Positions 33,153-41,097 of a stretch of 64,000 nucleotides of DNA are shown one piece after another. The notes under the pieces are model-generated. The model saw only the letters and a list, made by a program, of their open reading frames with translations. It was not told the DNA's origin and searched no databases. The DNA lies in contig NC_007964.1 of NCBI RefSeq assembly GCF_000013885.1, positions 620,001 through 684,000 on the forward strand. The letters run 5' to 3'. The position numbers and the translations under genes were made by a program. Each line of letters begins with the position of its first letter. Position 1 is the first letter of the stretch. This DNA comes from Nitrobacter hamburgensis X14 (lineage in GTDB: Bacteria > Pseudomonadota > Alphaproteobacteria > Rhizobiales > Xanthobacteraceae).

Positions 33153-33446
33153 TCAGACGCCGTGTTCGTCGGCAGCGGCCTTATAGGGATAGATCGTGAT
33201 TTCGTTCTTCGCGTTGATCCGGACCTGCGTTCCGTTCTCATCGACGATGCGCAGATAAATGTCGGCGGTCTTGATCCGGTAGTCCGGCTCGTATTGCGCG
33301 AGCTGGCGCGCCGCCTCGAATAGCGCGTCGCGCCATTCCGCAATTGAAAGAGGCGCGTTGTCGCGCCCCCTGAGCTTGATCCTGAGTGCGTCGGTTTTGG
33401 TAGCCGCCGTTTTGCCTTTATCCCCTCGCGGGGCACGAGTGACCAT
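33153..33446 (-). CDS. Hypothetical protein (97 aa)
   Basis: Starts at ATG 33446 close behind GGAG; a GTG at 33461 is an alternative. LSIAEWRDALFEAARQLAQY and ADIYLRIVDENGTQVRINAK suggest an alpha/beta protein. Last gene of a minus-strand run beginning with the coupling protein at 36558, so it probably belongs to the mobilisation module. Function unknown. Confidence 0.6.
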   Translation of the reverse strand: MVTRAPRGDKGKTAATKTDALRIKLRGRDNAPLSIAEWRDALFEAARQLAQYEPDYRIKTADIYLRIVDENGTQVRINAKNEITIYPYKAAADEHGV

Positions 33447-33463
33447 GCTCCATAGTACCACGA

Positions 33464-33479
33464 GCGGATGGTCATCCGC
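33464..33479. repeat. Palindrome between two minus-strand genes
   Basis: GCGGATG-GT-CATCCGC, 7-bp perfect arms, lies between the zinc-ribbon gene stop and the next start. Could be an operator or an RNA stem limiting read-through. Confidence 0.45.
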
Positions 33480-34057
33480 TATTTTCCGGTCAGCCTCGGC
33501 AGATCGGGCCTCGGCAAGCTCGTCCGGTTCGTGCTCGGCAGCGCGGATGCCCCGCGTCCCTTCATGCTGGCGGGCGCGCCGCTCGCGGCGGACGCCGCGA
33601 TTTCGGTCATCGGCACGATGTCGCCGGTCGCGCCGCAGCCCGGTTCACATTTGTAGAGCGTGCCGCCGGTCTGCCTGAATCGATAGTCGCAGTTGTTCCT
33701 TCCGCAATGACAGTGAATCCAGCTTTGCGCGGAGCACCACGCGCAATGCCAGCCGCTTGTGTTGAATTGCTTCACATCGAAGCGCTTTTCCTGCGGCGCG
33801 GCGGAGCTGCCCCCGCCGGCGTGTTCAGCGAGCTTGTTGACTGCGCTGACGGTGAAACGATCGGCTTCGCTGGCGCGCTCGAATACAACCTCGAACGGCC
33901 GTCCGTGGCGGGAGCAGTGGCACAGCATCGTGTATCGCTCCCGGAACCCGTGCGCCTTCTTGAAGGCGGCGAGCTTCGCGTTGAAATCCTGCTTTGCCGG
34001 GAGTGCCGTCGCCCTGGTCGCAGGCAGCTTGCTGTAAGGTTTGAGCCAGTTCGTCAT
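33479..34057 (-). CDS. Zinc-ribbon protein of the mobilisation module
   Basis: Starts at ATG 34057, overlapping the stop of the upstream J-domain gene by 4 nt. About 192 residues; the C-terminal third has eight or so cysteines and histidines (WHCAWCSAQSWIHCHCG, then LYKCEPGCGATG), resembling the TerY-C-type zinc ribbon. The N-terminal half (FNAKLAAFKKAHGFRERYTM) is basic and helical. Function is unknown; its coupling to a J-domain protein and a coupling protein is the best clue. Confidence 0.65.
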   Translation of the reverse strand: MTNWLKPYSKLPATRATALPAKQDFNAKLAAFKKAHGFRERYTMLCHCSRHGRPFEVVFERASEADRFTVSAVNKLAEHAGGGSSAAPQEKRFDVKQFNTSGWHCAWCSAQSWIHCHCGRNNCDYRFRQTGGTLYKCEPGCGATGDIVPMTEIAASAASGAPASMKGRGASALPSTNRTSLPRPDLPRLTGK

Positions 34058-34815
34058 CGTTTCCATCCTTTGCGGGCATTGATGAGATCGCGCGCTTCGT
34101 TGAGTTTCGCGGCAAGGGCCGTATTGCCGGAGAGGTCCGGGTGCGCTTCCTTCATGCGCTTGCGGTACGCCGCCTTGAACGCGGCATTGGTGAAGGAGTC
34201 GGCGGCGGCAAGGCCGAACAGCGCGCACGCGGCAGCGAAAGCGTCAGCGGGCGCGGGATCGGCACGCTCATCGCGTCGGTCATCTTTCCTCGTGTCCTTG
34301 TCGTTGCGGGATTCGCCGTTGAACGCGCGCAGGAAATCGTCAAAGGTCCGATATTGATCTTTCACATCGGCATAGAGACGGCGTAGCTCCGCTGTTTGGC
34401 GGCGGCGCTCCTGCCATGGCGCGAGGACACGCGCCTGGAATGTCCGCCATGGCCAGACAACTGGCACCAGCGCCAGCCTTGCGAGGGCGAGCAGCAGCCG
34501 GATCGCGAACTGGGCCAGCGTCGTGCCGAGCCGTTCGGCAAAGCCGAGGACGATCTCAAGTCCCGCGAGCAGCGTCGCGCTGATGGTCCGCACGAAGGCG
34601 TAGACGACCGTGAGGATCAGATGCAGCATGGCGCAGCCGATCGCGCTGTAAGCCAGAATCTCCAGCAACCGCAGGCCGGGCGAATCTGATACCGGCAGAC
34701 GAATTCCAACGAATTCGAACGCGACGAGGCAGAAGCACAGCCCGACCATCGCGTAAAGCGTCCAGCCGACGAAGCCCAGGGCATCGCTGCCGGTTTCGGA
34801 TTTGAGGGTTGCCAT
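34054..34815 (-). CDS. Membrane-anchored J-domain protein
   Basis: A 253-residue protein with two N-terminal membrane segments (LYAMVGLCFCLVAFEFVGI and LLEILAYSAIGCAMLHLILT), a further hydrophobic stretch near residue 110, and a C-terminal J-domain in which YRKRMKEAHPDLSGN carries the HPD tripeptide needed to stimulate DnaK. It overlaps the zinc-ribbon gene and starts 15 nt after the coupling protein stop. It may recruit Hsp70 to remodel the relaxosome or substrate at the membrane; that is inference. Confidence 0.82.
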   Translation of the reverse strand: MATLKSETGSDALGFVGWTLYAMVGLCFCLVAFEFVGIRLPVSDSPGLRLLEILAYSAIGCAMLHLILTVVYAFVRTISATLLAGLEIVLGFAERLGTTLAQFAIRLLLALARLALVPVVWPWRTFQARVLAPWQERRRQTAELRRLYADVKDQYRTFDDFLRAFNGESRNDKDTRKDDRRDERADPAPADAFAAACALFGLAAADSFTNAAFKAAYRKRMKEAHPDLSGNTALAAKLNEARDLINARKGWKR

Positions 34816-34830
34816 GGTCGTCTCCCGTGG

Positions 34831-36558
34831 TCAGAGTTCGGTGAATATGAATAGCGGACACGGCGTTTGCGCCGAGCGCACGTAGCCGCGTTTGACGCCG
34901 TCGGTCTGGAGATACAGGCATGCGGGATTGCTCGCTTCGGTCCCTCGCCCGAGCGAGATTCCGAGATGCGACCAGGTCGCCAGCGCGAAGAAAATCAGCG
35001 CCACGACCGACGGCGGCGGTCCAGCCAGCCATGCGGCGCAGCGCAGGAACACGCCACACAGCGCCGCGAACGGGGTGCGGAACGGAAGCCCCGGCGTGCC
35101 GGCCTGGTACGGATTGCGATGAAAGGCGCGGCGCAGCGACGGCCGGTTCCAGTACGGCGTCTTGCGCAGCAGCAGCGGCTTCAGATTATCGACGAAGACG
35201 ATCTGCTGGCCGCCATTGGCGTGCATCACCTCTTCGATCGTCACCAGCCGCCGCACGGCCGGCGAAACCGATTCTCCGCCCGGCGTCTTCGTCGTCACCT
35301 CGATGGTGGCATCGCCGCAAAGCTCGGAGATATATTGCGCCGTCTCAAGATCGCCCGCGCCCATGAACATTTTCAGGCCGGCATTGGAGAGGAAGGTCTG
35401 CCAGTTGGCGCGGTACAGCTCCTTGAGCTGGCCAATGTTCTGAATCACCGGCCACAGCCAGACGCGGTATTTGCGCAAGGTAGCGAGACCGCCCGCGATC
35501 CGGTCCATGCGCTTCAGCGCTGGAAACTCGTCCATCAGGAACAGGACGCGCTCGCGCGCCAGCGGCCCACGCTGCATGGTCCATAGGGCGCAGCCGACGA
35601 TCAGGCGCGCATAGGCGGCGTGAGTGTCGAGATATTCCAGCGGAATGATCACCGACAACACCGCGCCCGGCAGTTTTTCATTGCCGCGCCGACCCTTCAG
35701 CACGGTGAGATCGACGGTCGATCGCGACAGCGCCGCCTGCATGATTGGATCTTCGATGAAGTTGGTGTCCTGCTTCATCGTGGACAGCACCGCCGAGAAC
35801 TCGCCGCCCGCGTTCGCTTCGCGGCGTTCCATCTGCTCCGCTTCGCGGGCGACGATGCCGCCTGCCGCCTTGTTCGTCTTCATGGAGGCTATCAGCGCGT
35901 CCCAACTCTCGGCGTTGGCGGCGATGTATTCGCGCAAGGTCGTGAGCGTGCGCCGCTCTTCCGGCTCGGTGGTGACGATATGCATCAGGAAGGCGCGGAT
36001 GCCGCTTTGCGCTTCGTCCTTGAAGAAAGCGGACGAGCCGGATTCGCTGCCGGTGCGGGTCACGATCATGTCGGCGAGCAGGTCGGCGTCGCTCGCGAAA
36101 GTCTCGCTTTCGGAATCGAGGATGCCGAGCGGATTGAGACTGTGGGACGGCAGCGACCAAGGTGCTGTCGTGTGCATCCGCCATGGATTGAGGCAGGAGA
36201 ACGCGTAGCCCTTCTTGCGCCAGACTTTGGCGGCAATCGCGGTGTTCTCGCCGCCGGGATCGATCAGGAAGATAAAGGGATGGCGCAGCAGGTTCGGCAC
36301 GATCGCCGAGGTGCCCTTGCCCGAGCCGGTTGGGGCGACGGTGAGCGCGTGACCCGCGCCGCGATAGTAGACCGGAGAAAGGCCGGTCCAGTCGCCGAGC
36401 ACGAGGCCGCCTCTGCGAAACATCCCCTTGCGGCTGGCCACCCATGGCTGGAGCCATTCGGCGGAGCCGAAGGTGGTCTCGGTCTTTTGCGAGCGCCAGC
36501 TGACGAGCGCAAAGGTGGAGACGCCGAGGCCAAGATATGCGATAGTTTCGAGGTCCAT
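34831..36558 (-). CDS. VirD4/TraG-type coupling protein (T4CP)
   Basis: A 575-residue hexameric ATPase that brings the relaxosome to a type IV secretion channel. Walker A APTGSGKGTSAIV (about 76-88) and Walker B VLFLMDEFPAL are clear, as are DPGGENTAI and WPVIQNIGQLKELY. The start chosen is ATG 36558 (MDLETIAYLGLGVSTFALV, one membrane segment); the frame remains open to 36660 but overlaps the divergent gene. The C-terminus carries another hydrophobic stretch (PSVVALIFFALATWSHLGI). Confidence 0.93.
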   Translation of the reverse strand: MDLETIAYLGLGVSTFALVSWRSQKTETTFGSAEWLQPWVASRKGMFRRGGLVLGDWTGLSPVYYRGAGHALTVAPTGSGKGTSAIVPNLLRHPFIFLIDPGGENTAIAAKVWRKKGYAFSCLNPWRMHTTAPWSLPSHSLNPLGILDSESETFASDADLLADMIVTRTGSESGSSAFFKDEAQSGIRAFLMHIVTTEPEERRTLTTLREYIAANAESWDALIASMKTNKAAGGIVAREAEQMERREANAGGEFSAVLSTMKQDTNFIEDPIMQAALSRSTVDLTVLKGRRGNEKLPGAVLSVIIPLEYLDTHAAYARLIVGCALWTMQRGPLARERVLFLMDEFPALKRMDRIAGGLATLRKYRVWLWPVIQNIGQLKELYRANWQTFLSNAGLKMFMGAGDLETAQYISELCGDATIEVTTKTPGGESVSPAVRRLVTIEEVMHANGGQQIVFVDNLKPLLLRKTPYWNRPSLRRAFHRNPYQAGTPGLPFRTPFAALCGVFLRCAAWLAGPPPSVVALIFFALATWSHLGISLGRGTEASNPACLYLQTDGVKRGYVRSAQTPCPLFIFTEL

Positions 36559-36613
36559 GGCCGCACCATGCGGCCGTGGCCTCGTTCCGGTCCTGGTCAA
36601 ATACTGGACAGAA

Positions 36614-37381
36614 ATGATGGACGGAGCACAGGCAGCACGAAAGCCATGGCGGCAGACCAAGTTCGATGTCGCCGAGCGCGAACGGATTCGCCACGCGCTT
36701 CTGGCCTATGCCCGCGACAACCGCATCGGCGCTCCCAACCTGCAACTGCATATTGCCGAAAAACTTGGCCGTACCGTTGACGAGGTCGGAGCGCTGAAAA
36801 CACTCCAGCGGTTCCTGACCGGCGAAGGCCGCGTCAATGACGGTTTCATCACGGTCTGCGCCGCCTTCGTCGAGCGCACCGGCGCGATGACCTCGCACGA
36901 CGAGTTGGCTCACGATCTCGGTGCGTTCTTCATGCGAGATATCGCCGACCAGCCTGCCGATGAGGTTCCTTCCCGCCTGGCGGGCGACTACGAGATCTGG
37001 GCCAGCGAAATCTGGCACGCCCATTTTGTGGTCAAGAGCGAGCACATGAAACCCGGCAAGTCCTATAATCTCTGCCGCATCTCCGGCAGCGGGCGCGGCC
37101 TGAAGGTTCATGAATTGGCAACGGCATCGGAAAGCGCTTACGGGTCGTTCCGGCCGGCGGCGAACGAAGGCGTAATGCTATATTTCGATCCGCTCATATT
37201 CATACTGCTCAAGAACAGACTGACGCGTCTGCCGCGCGTCTACTGGCTGCGGGAAGGCCAGCATGGATACCTTCGCGGAGAGGCGGTGCATGGTAATCTG
37301 GCCGAACCCGATCTCGATCCCCCGCCCTGTTCGGGGCGGCGCAATCACGAGCTGCGGCCGATAAGGAATAACGCGTCATGA
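36614..37381 (+). CDS. Hypothetical protein divergent from the coupling protein (255 aa)
   Basis: Starts at ATG 36614 (MMDGAQAARKPWRQTKFDVA) and diverges from the T4CP gene. The N-terminus is basic and helical (VAERERIRHALLAYARDNRI, suggestive of DNA binding); the C-terminal half is beta-rich (RVYWLREGQHGYLRGEAVHG). It overlaps the ankyrin-like gene by 4 nt. No family recognised; a regulator of transfer is possible. Confidence 0.65.
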   Translation: MMDGAQAARKPWRQTKFDVAERERIRHALLAYARDNRIGAPNLQLHIAEKLGRTVDEVGALKTLQRFLTGEGRVNDGFITVCAAFVERTGAMTSHDELAHDLGAFFMRDIADQPADEVPSRLAGDYEIWASEIWHAHFVVKSEHMKPGKSYNLCRISGSGRGLKVHELATASESAYGSFRPAANEGVMLYFDPLIFILLKNRLTRLPRVYWLREGQHGYLRGEAVHGNLAEPDLDPPPCSGRRNHELRPIRNNAS

Positions 37382-37731
37382 CCGAAACGCCACAGAAAAC
37401 CCGGGACAGTTCGACGAACTCGGGCAACACGCGCCTTGATTACATGCTTCTTAGATTAGCCTTTACCGGTAACCTCACTGCCATTCGCGGCGCGCTCTCG
37501 GAAGGCGCAAACGTAAACGCCATCCATGAACAGACCGGCTTGTCCGCACTGCACATCGCGGTGGGCACCAACAACCTTGAACTGACGCAATACCTGATCG
37601 AGGAAGCCGGTGCCACAATCGGGCCGGATCGCTCGGGACGCTGGCCGACCATCATCGCCGCCGAATGCGAAGTCGATGCGGTGTTGTCCGATTATGTTCT
37701 CGACGTGGAAGCTAATATATCGGGTGTCTAA
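37378..37731 (+). CDS. Short ankyrin-repeat protein
   Basis: A 117-residue protein containing about two ankyrin repeats: NLTAIRGALSEGANVNAIHE and TGLSALHIAVGTNNLELTQY followed by LIEEAGATI. The start overlaps the previous stop (ATGA). Such proteins mediate protein contacts; the partner is likely the co-translated 255-residue protein. Confidence 0.75.
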   Translation: MTETPQKTRDSSTNSGNTRLDYMLLRLAFTGNLTAIRGALSEGANVNAIHEQTGLSALHIAVGTNNLELTQYLIEEAGATIGPDRSGRWPTIIAAECEVDAVLSDYVLDVEANISGV

Positions 37732-38065
37732 AGTAGCTGGCCAAAGTTTGACCAACGGCGCAAAACCCTGCTAATATCAGTTACATCTGATGCATTTGAA
37801 CACGCGGGTATGCTTTACCGCTCTTAATGCGTCTTTCAATTTCTCTCCGCTACAATCATAGAAGACGTCGTTAGTGATGAGGGCAAGATGTGCGCGGATG
37901 ATCCGCGCCTATCTTGACAAGGGGGCCTCTTATGGCCGGCCCCCGTTGTATCCCCCGCACGTTCGGCAGCATCAGGCATTGAGCCTTCTGACTGCCGAGT
38001 GCAGCGTTTCGGCGCTGCATCACGACCAATGAAGCGCGTCATTGGATGCGCGGAAAGAGGCGGTC
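37732..38065 (+). other. Candidate origin of transfer (oriT) upstream of mobC
   Basis: A cluster of inverted repeats lies directly before mobC-relaxase: CAAGAT-GT-GCGCGGAT-G-ATCCGCGC-CT-ATCTTG (37884-37916), GGGGGCC/GGCCCCC (37921-37944), TGCAGCG/CGCTGCA (38000-38019) and CCAATGA/TCATTGG (38026-38045). At the end of the first, GCCTATCTTG-AC matches 8 of 10 positions of the RP4 nic region ACCTATCCTG, with the inverted repeat just 5' of nic as in MOBP origins. Nicking would fall after G37916. Confidence 0.6.
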
Positions 38066-38419
38066 ATGTCGCGGAGCGGGTCGGACAAGCGCCATCGCAA
38101 GACGATGCTTGCCGCACGTTTCAACAATCACGAGGCCGAGGCGGTGCGGCAGCTTGCCGACCGCGCTGGAACCAGCGTGGCCTCCGTGATCCGCGGTGCG
38201 GTGTTGAGAACGCCAGCGACCCGAGCGACACGACGCCCGACGATCAACCATCAGATGGCTGCCCGTCTGCTCGGCGAGCTGGGGCGCGTCGCGGAGGTGT
38301 TTCGCTCCGCGCAGGCGGCCGGCCGGATCGACCCAAACGATCCTTTCGTGGCCGCCGCCTTCCGCGACCTCGCCGAGATGCGCACGGTCTGCTTCCAGGC
38401 CATGGGGCGTAGCCCATGA
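38066..38419 (+). CDS. mobC: MobC-like relaxosome accessory protein
   Basis: A 117-residue protein with a basic N-terminus and a ribbon-helix-helix-like segment (RKTMLAARFNNHEAEAVRQL, then AGTSVASVIRGAVLRTPATR) typical of MobC/TraJ-type oriT-binding proteins. It is translationally coupled to the relaxase (ATGA). It lies directly after the palindromes proposed as oriT. Confidence 0.82.
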   Translation: MSRSGSDKRHRKTMLAARFNNHEAEAVRQLADRAGTSVASVIRGAVLRTPATRATRRPTINHQMAARLLGELGRVAEVFRSAQAAGRIDPNDPFVAAAFRDLAEMRTVCFQAMGRSP

Positions 38420-39858
38420 TCCTGAAAGGCAACCAGCGTGCGGGCGGCACTGATCTGGCGACCCACCTGATGAATGCGTTCGACAACGAACGCGTCGAGG
38501 TGGCGCAGATCAGAGGCACTGTCGCGGAGCATTTGCACGGAGCGTTTGCCGAGTACGAGGCCCTTGCTGCGGGGACGCGGTGCAAGGAGCCGCTTTACAG
38601 CCTCTCGGTCAACCCGTCCGCGCCCCTCGCCCGCGAACAGTATTATGCCGCCATCGACCGCATCGAGCAGCGCCTCGGGCTCTCGGGCCAGGCTCGTGCG
38701 GTGGTGTTCCATGTCAAGCACGGCCGCGAGCATGCCCATGTCGTGTGGTGCCGGATCGACACCGCCAAAATGCGTGCGGTGCAGCTCTCCCACGACCGCC
38801 AGAAACTGCGGGGGCTTGCACGTGAGCTTGCCATGGAGTTCGGCCTCGAATTGCCGGAGGGTCTGGCTGAGGACAAGCGCACTGAGCGTGCGCGCAAGAA
38901 GGAGCAGACCCTCGCGGAGAAGGCGCAGGCCGAGGCCACCGGGATCACCCCGGAGCAGCGCCGGGCGGAGATTACGCAAGCCTACCGCCGGTCCGACAGC
39001 GCGGAGGCGTTCCGTGCGGCGCTGAAGGAAAAGGGCTATGTCCTCGCCGCCGGCGACAAGCGCGTCTATGTCGTGGTCGACCGTTTCGGCAAGATCCACA
39101 GCCTTGCCCGCCAGATCGACGGCGTGCGCACCCGCGAGATCGGGCAGAAGCTCGCGGCGATCGAGGCGCAGGTCGAAGGCGTCGATGCGGTCAAGGCCAC
39201 CATCGCGCAGCGCGAGGCTTCGTCGCGGGCGCGGATCGACCAGCGCGTCAAACATGCCATGGCGGAGCGCGCTGCGAAGCTCGCTACCCTGCACAAGGCG
39301 CGGCGGCACAAGCTCGGCGGCAAGGATCAGCAGCTTGCAACGACGCACGGTGCCGAGCGCATGTCATTGCATGCCGCGCACAAGGCGGAGGCCGACAAAC
39401 CGTTCGCACGGGCGGCAGGCGCGATCTTCGCGCTGTTCGACAGGGTGCCGGGCCTGCGCTCGGTGATCGCGCCGTTGCGGCGCAATCCGAAGATCAACCC
39501 GACTGAGCGCCACCGCATCGAGCGCGAGGCGCTGGAGCGCCGTCACCAGCGGGAGCGCCTGGTGCTGGATCGCCGCACCAAGGCGCTTTCACGCCTGGAG
39601 GCGTGGGAGCTGCGCTCGCTGGCGACGGCGGTGCGGCGTCAGGTTCAGGAGATGGAAGCCGCCCGCGAGCAGAAAGCGGAAACCGTGCAGGACCAAATCG
39701 TGGTCAACAAGCTCGACATCGTCCTGCCGCACGGCGAACTTCATGCCGAGGCCAACAAGAAGAAGGGCTGGAAGGCACGGCAGGACAAGCTTGGCGCTGG
39801 CAAGAACCGGGAGCAGGATCAATCACGCGGCTACCGACGAGGGAGGGATGAGCCATGA
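38416..39858 (+). CDS. MOBP-type relaxase
   Basis: A 480-residue relaxase that would nick and covalently bind oriT DNA. ILKGNQRAGGTDLATHLMNA is the family opening, and KHGREHAHVVWCRID gives the metal-binding three-histidine motif (about residue 105). After residue 160 the protein is a long charged, helical domain (ERARKKEQTLAEKAQAEATG). The tyrosine nucleophile cannot be assigned with certainty. Followed by a 75-residue gene with ATGA overlap. Confidence 0.9.
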   Translation: MILKGNQRAGGTDLATHLMNAFDNERVEVAQIRGTVAEHLHGAFAEYEALAAGTRCKEPLYSLSVNPSAPLAREQYYAAIDRIEQRLGLSGQARAVVFHVKHGREHAHVVWCRIDTAKMRAVQLSHDRQKLRGLARELAMEFGLELPEGLAEDKRTERARKKEQTLAEKAQAEATGITPEQRRAEITQAYRRSDSAEAFRAALKEKGYVLAAGDKRVYVVVDRFGKIHSLARQIDGVRTREIGQKLAAIEAQVEGVDAVKATIAQREASSRARIDQRVKHAMAERAAKLATLHKARRHKLGGKDQQLATTHGAERMSLHAAHKAEADKPFARAAGAIFALFDRVPGLRSVIAPLRRNPKINPTERHRIEREALERRHQRERLVLDRRTKALSRLEAWELRSLATAVRRQVQEMEAAREQKAETVQDQIVVNKLDIVLPHGELHAEANKKKGWKARQDKLGAGKNREQDQSRGYRRGRDEP

Positions 39859-40082
39859 AAAAAGAAGAAGCACACACCGATCACGGCACGGTTTTGAAAC
39901 CGGATCAGGCCGCGCTCGTGTTCGACACCGACGGACGTATGTCAGTCGTTCTGCCCGACATGTCGCCGGATGCGGAGATACCGACAGGCTGGCAGCTGAT
40001 GCTTGCCATCATCCAGAAATACAACGACCCCGACTGGGTCGCCGAGATGGTCGGTGACCGTCATCGGCCTGAGACGCATTGA
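39855..40082 (+). CDS. Small hypothetical protein after the relaxase (75 aa)
   Basis: Coupled to the relaxase by an ATGA overlap. The acidic sequence AALVFDTDGRMSVVLPDMSP then TGWQLMLAIIQKYNDPDWVA is well formed and recurs in my experience after relaxase genes of alphaproteobacterial elements, but no function is known. Confidence 0.68.
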   Translation: MKKEEAHTDHGTVLKPDQAALVFDTDGRMSVVLPDMSPDAEIPTGWQLMLAIIQKYNDPDWVAEMVGDRHRPETH

Positions 40083-40094
40083 ATTTAAGGAGGT

Positions 40095-40171
40095 TGGTCG
40101 GGGCAGCAGGATTTGAACCTGCGACCTGAAGTTCCCGAAACTTCCGCGCTGCCAGACTGCGCTATGCCCCG
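40095..40171 (-). tRNA. tRNA-Pro(CGG)
   Basis: On the minus strand a full cloverleaf folds: acceptor CGGGGCA/TGCCCCG, D-arm TAGCGCAGTCTGGCAGCGC, anticodon stem GAAGT/ACTTC with loop TTCGGGA (anticodon CGG), T-arm GCAGG-TTCAAAT-CCTGC, discriminator A and encoded CCA. It lies inside the island, 13 nt after the last mobilisation gene, with its 3' end facing that module. It is either cargo or the attachment gene of a nested element. Confidence 0.95.
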
Positions 40172-40344
40172 TTGCCGATTGGCGTGGGCATGGAAATACG
40201 CGAGCCGCCTTCGGGGCTATAGGTCAGATTCTGGTCAGATAGCTTTCTGCGTTTCTGCGCAAATTTGCTTGCGAAGAACCGAATTGATTACAGCTTTTGC
40301 TACGCCGCTATAGGCGAAGCACAAAGCTCACCACCGGCAAGCGC

Positions 40345-41097
40345 CTACACCCCGGAGCCGGCAGGAAACTCATCCCATGTTCGACCATCAAGAACACGTC
40401 CCGTCTTTTTCTTGTTTGCGCCACCCCATTGCTTGAAATGGAAAGCGACTCCTTCATCAAAACACTGATCCCGGATGTTGCGTATCCAGTCGGCTTCTAC
40501 GGGGCGGGCGTGGGGTCCGCTTTCACCGCCCGCAATCACCCAATCGATGTTAGTGAGATCGAGATTGTCGAGCGGTCCTAGCAGAGGTTCAAGACTCAAA
40601 AACCTAATCGCTGCCTGCGTGCGCCGAAGGCAGTCTATCCTGTAAACATAGTCCTCATTTTCGACGCTCACGCCCATCCAGACATTCGCGGGCCACGCCA
40701 GTTTCGCAGATAGTTCCCCAAGACGTTCAGCCCGCTTCGTAAGTATTTGATACGTGTGCTGTGGCGTCTTCCGCATTGTAGTGAAGACGCGCTTGATGAA
40801 TGCCAATGGCACATTTTCATGGAAAAGGTCTGACATTGAGTTCACGAAGATCAACCGACCGGTTTTCCACGTAGCGGGGAGCAGGAGCGATTCTTCGTCA
40901 ATCCTTACAACGCCGTTCCACTTCGGACGCCCGCCAGACATGCGCGTTGTTCCGGCATATTTAGGCTGACCCATAGCTTCAAGCCGACGTGCCATACGCA
41001 TCGCGTAGCAGTTTGTGCAACCGGGCGAAATGATTGTGCATCCGACGACCGGATTCCACGTCGCTTCCGTCCATTCGATGGAGGAATTATTCGCCAT
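40345..41097 (-). CDS. DUF5131 (phage Gp37/Gp68-family) protein with three-Cys motif
   Basis: A 250-residue protein starting at ATG 41097 (MANNSSIEWTEATWNPVVGC), overlapping TcmP by 11 nt. CTIISPGCTNCYA gives the C-x6-C-x2-C cluster that may hold an iron-sulphur cluster as in radical SAM enzymes; FVNSMSDLFH and VSVENEDYVYRIDCL are family signatures. It always travels with TcmP-type partners. The reaction is not established; nucleic-acid or small-molecule modification in phage and defence settings is suspected. Confidence 0.9.
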   Translation of the reverse strand: MANNSSIEWTEATWNPVVGCTIISPGCTNCYAMRMARRLEAMGQPKYAGTTRMSGGRPKWNGVVRIDEESLLLPATWKTGRLIFVNSMSDLFHENVPLAFIKRVFTTMRKTPQHTYQILTKRAERLGELSAKLAWPANVWMGVSVENEDYVYRIDCLRRTQAAIRFLSLEPLLGPLDNLDLTNIDWVIAGGESGPHARPVEADWIRNIRDQCFDEGVAFHFKQWGGANKKKTGRVLDGRTWDEFPAGSGV

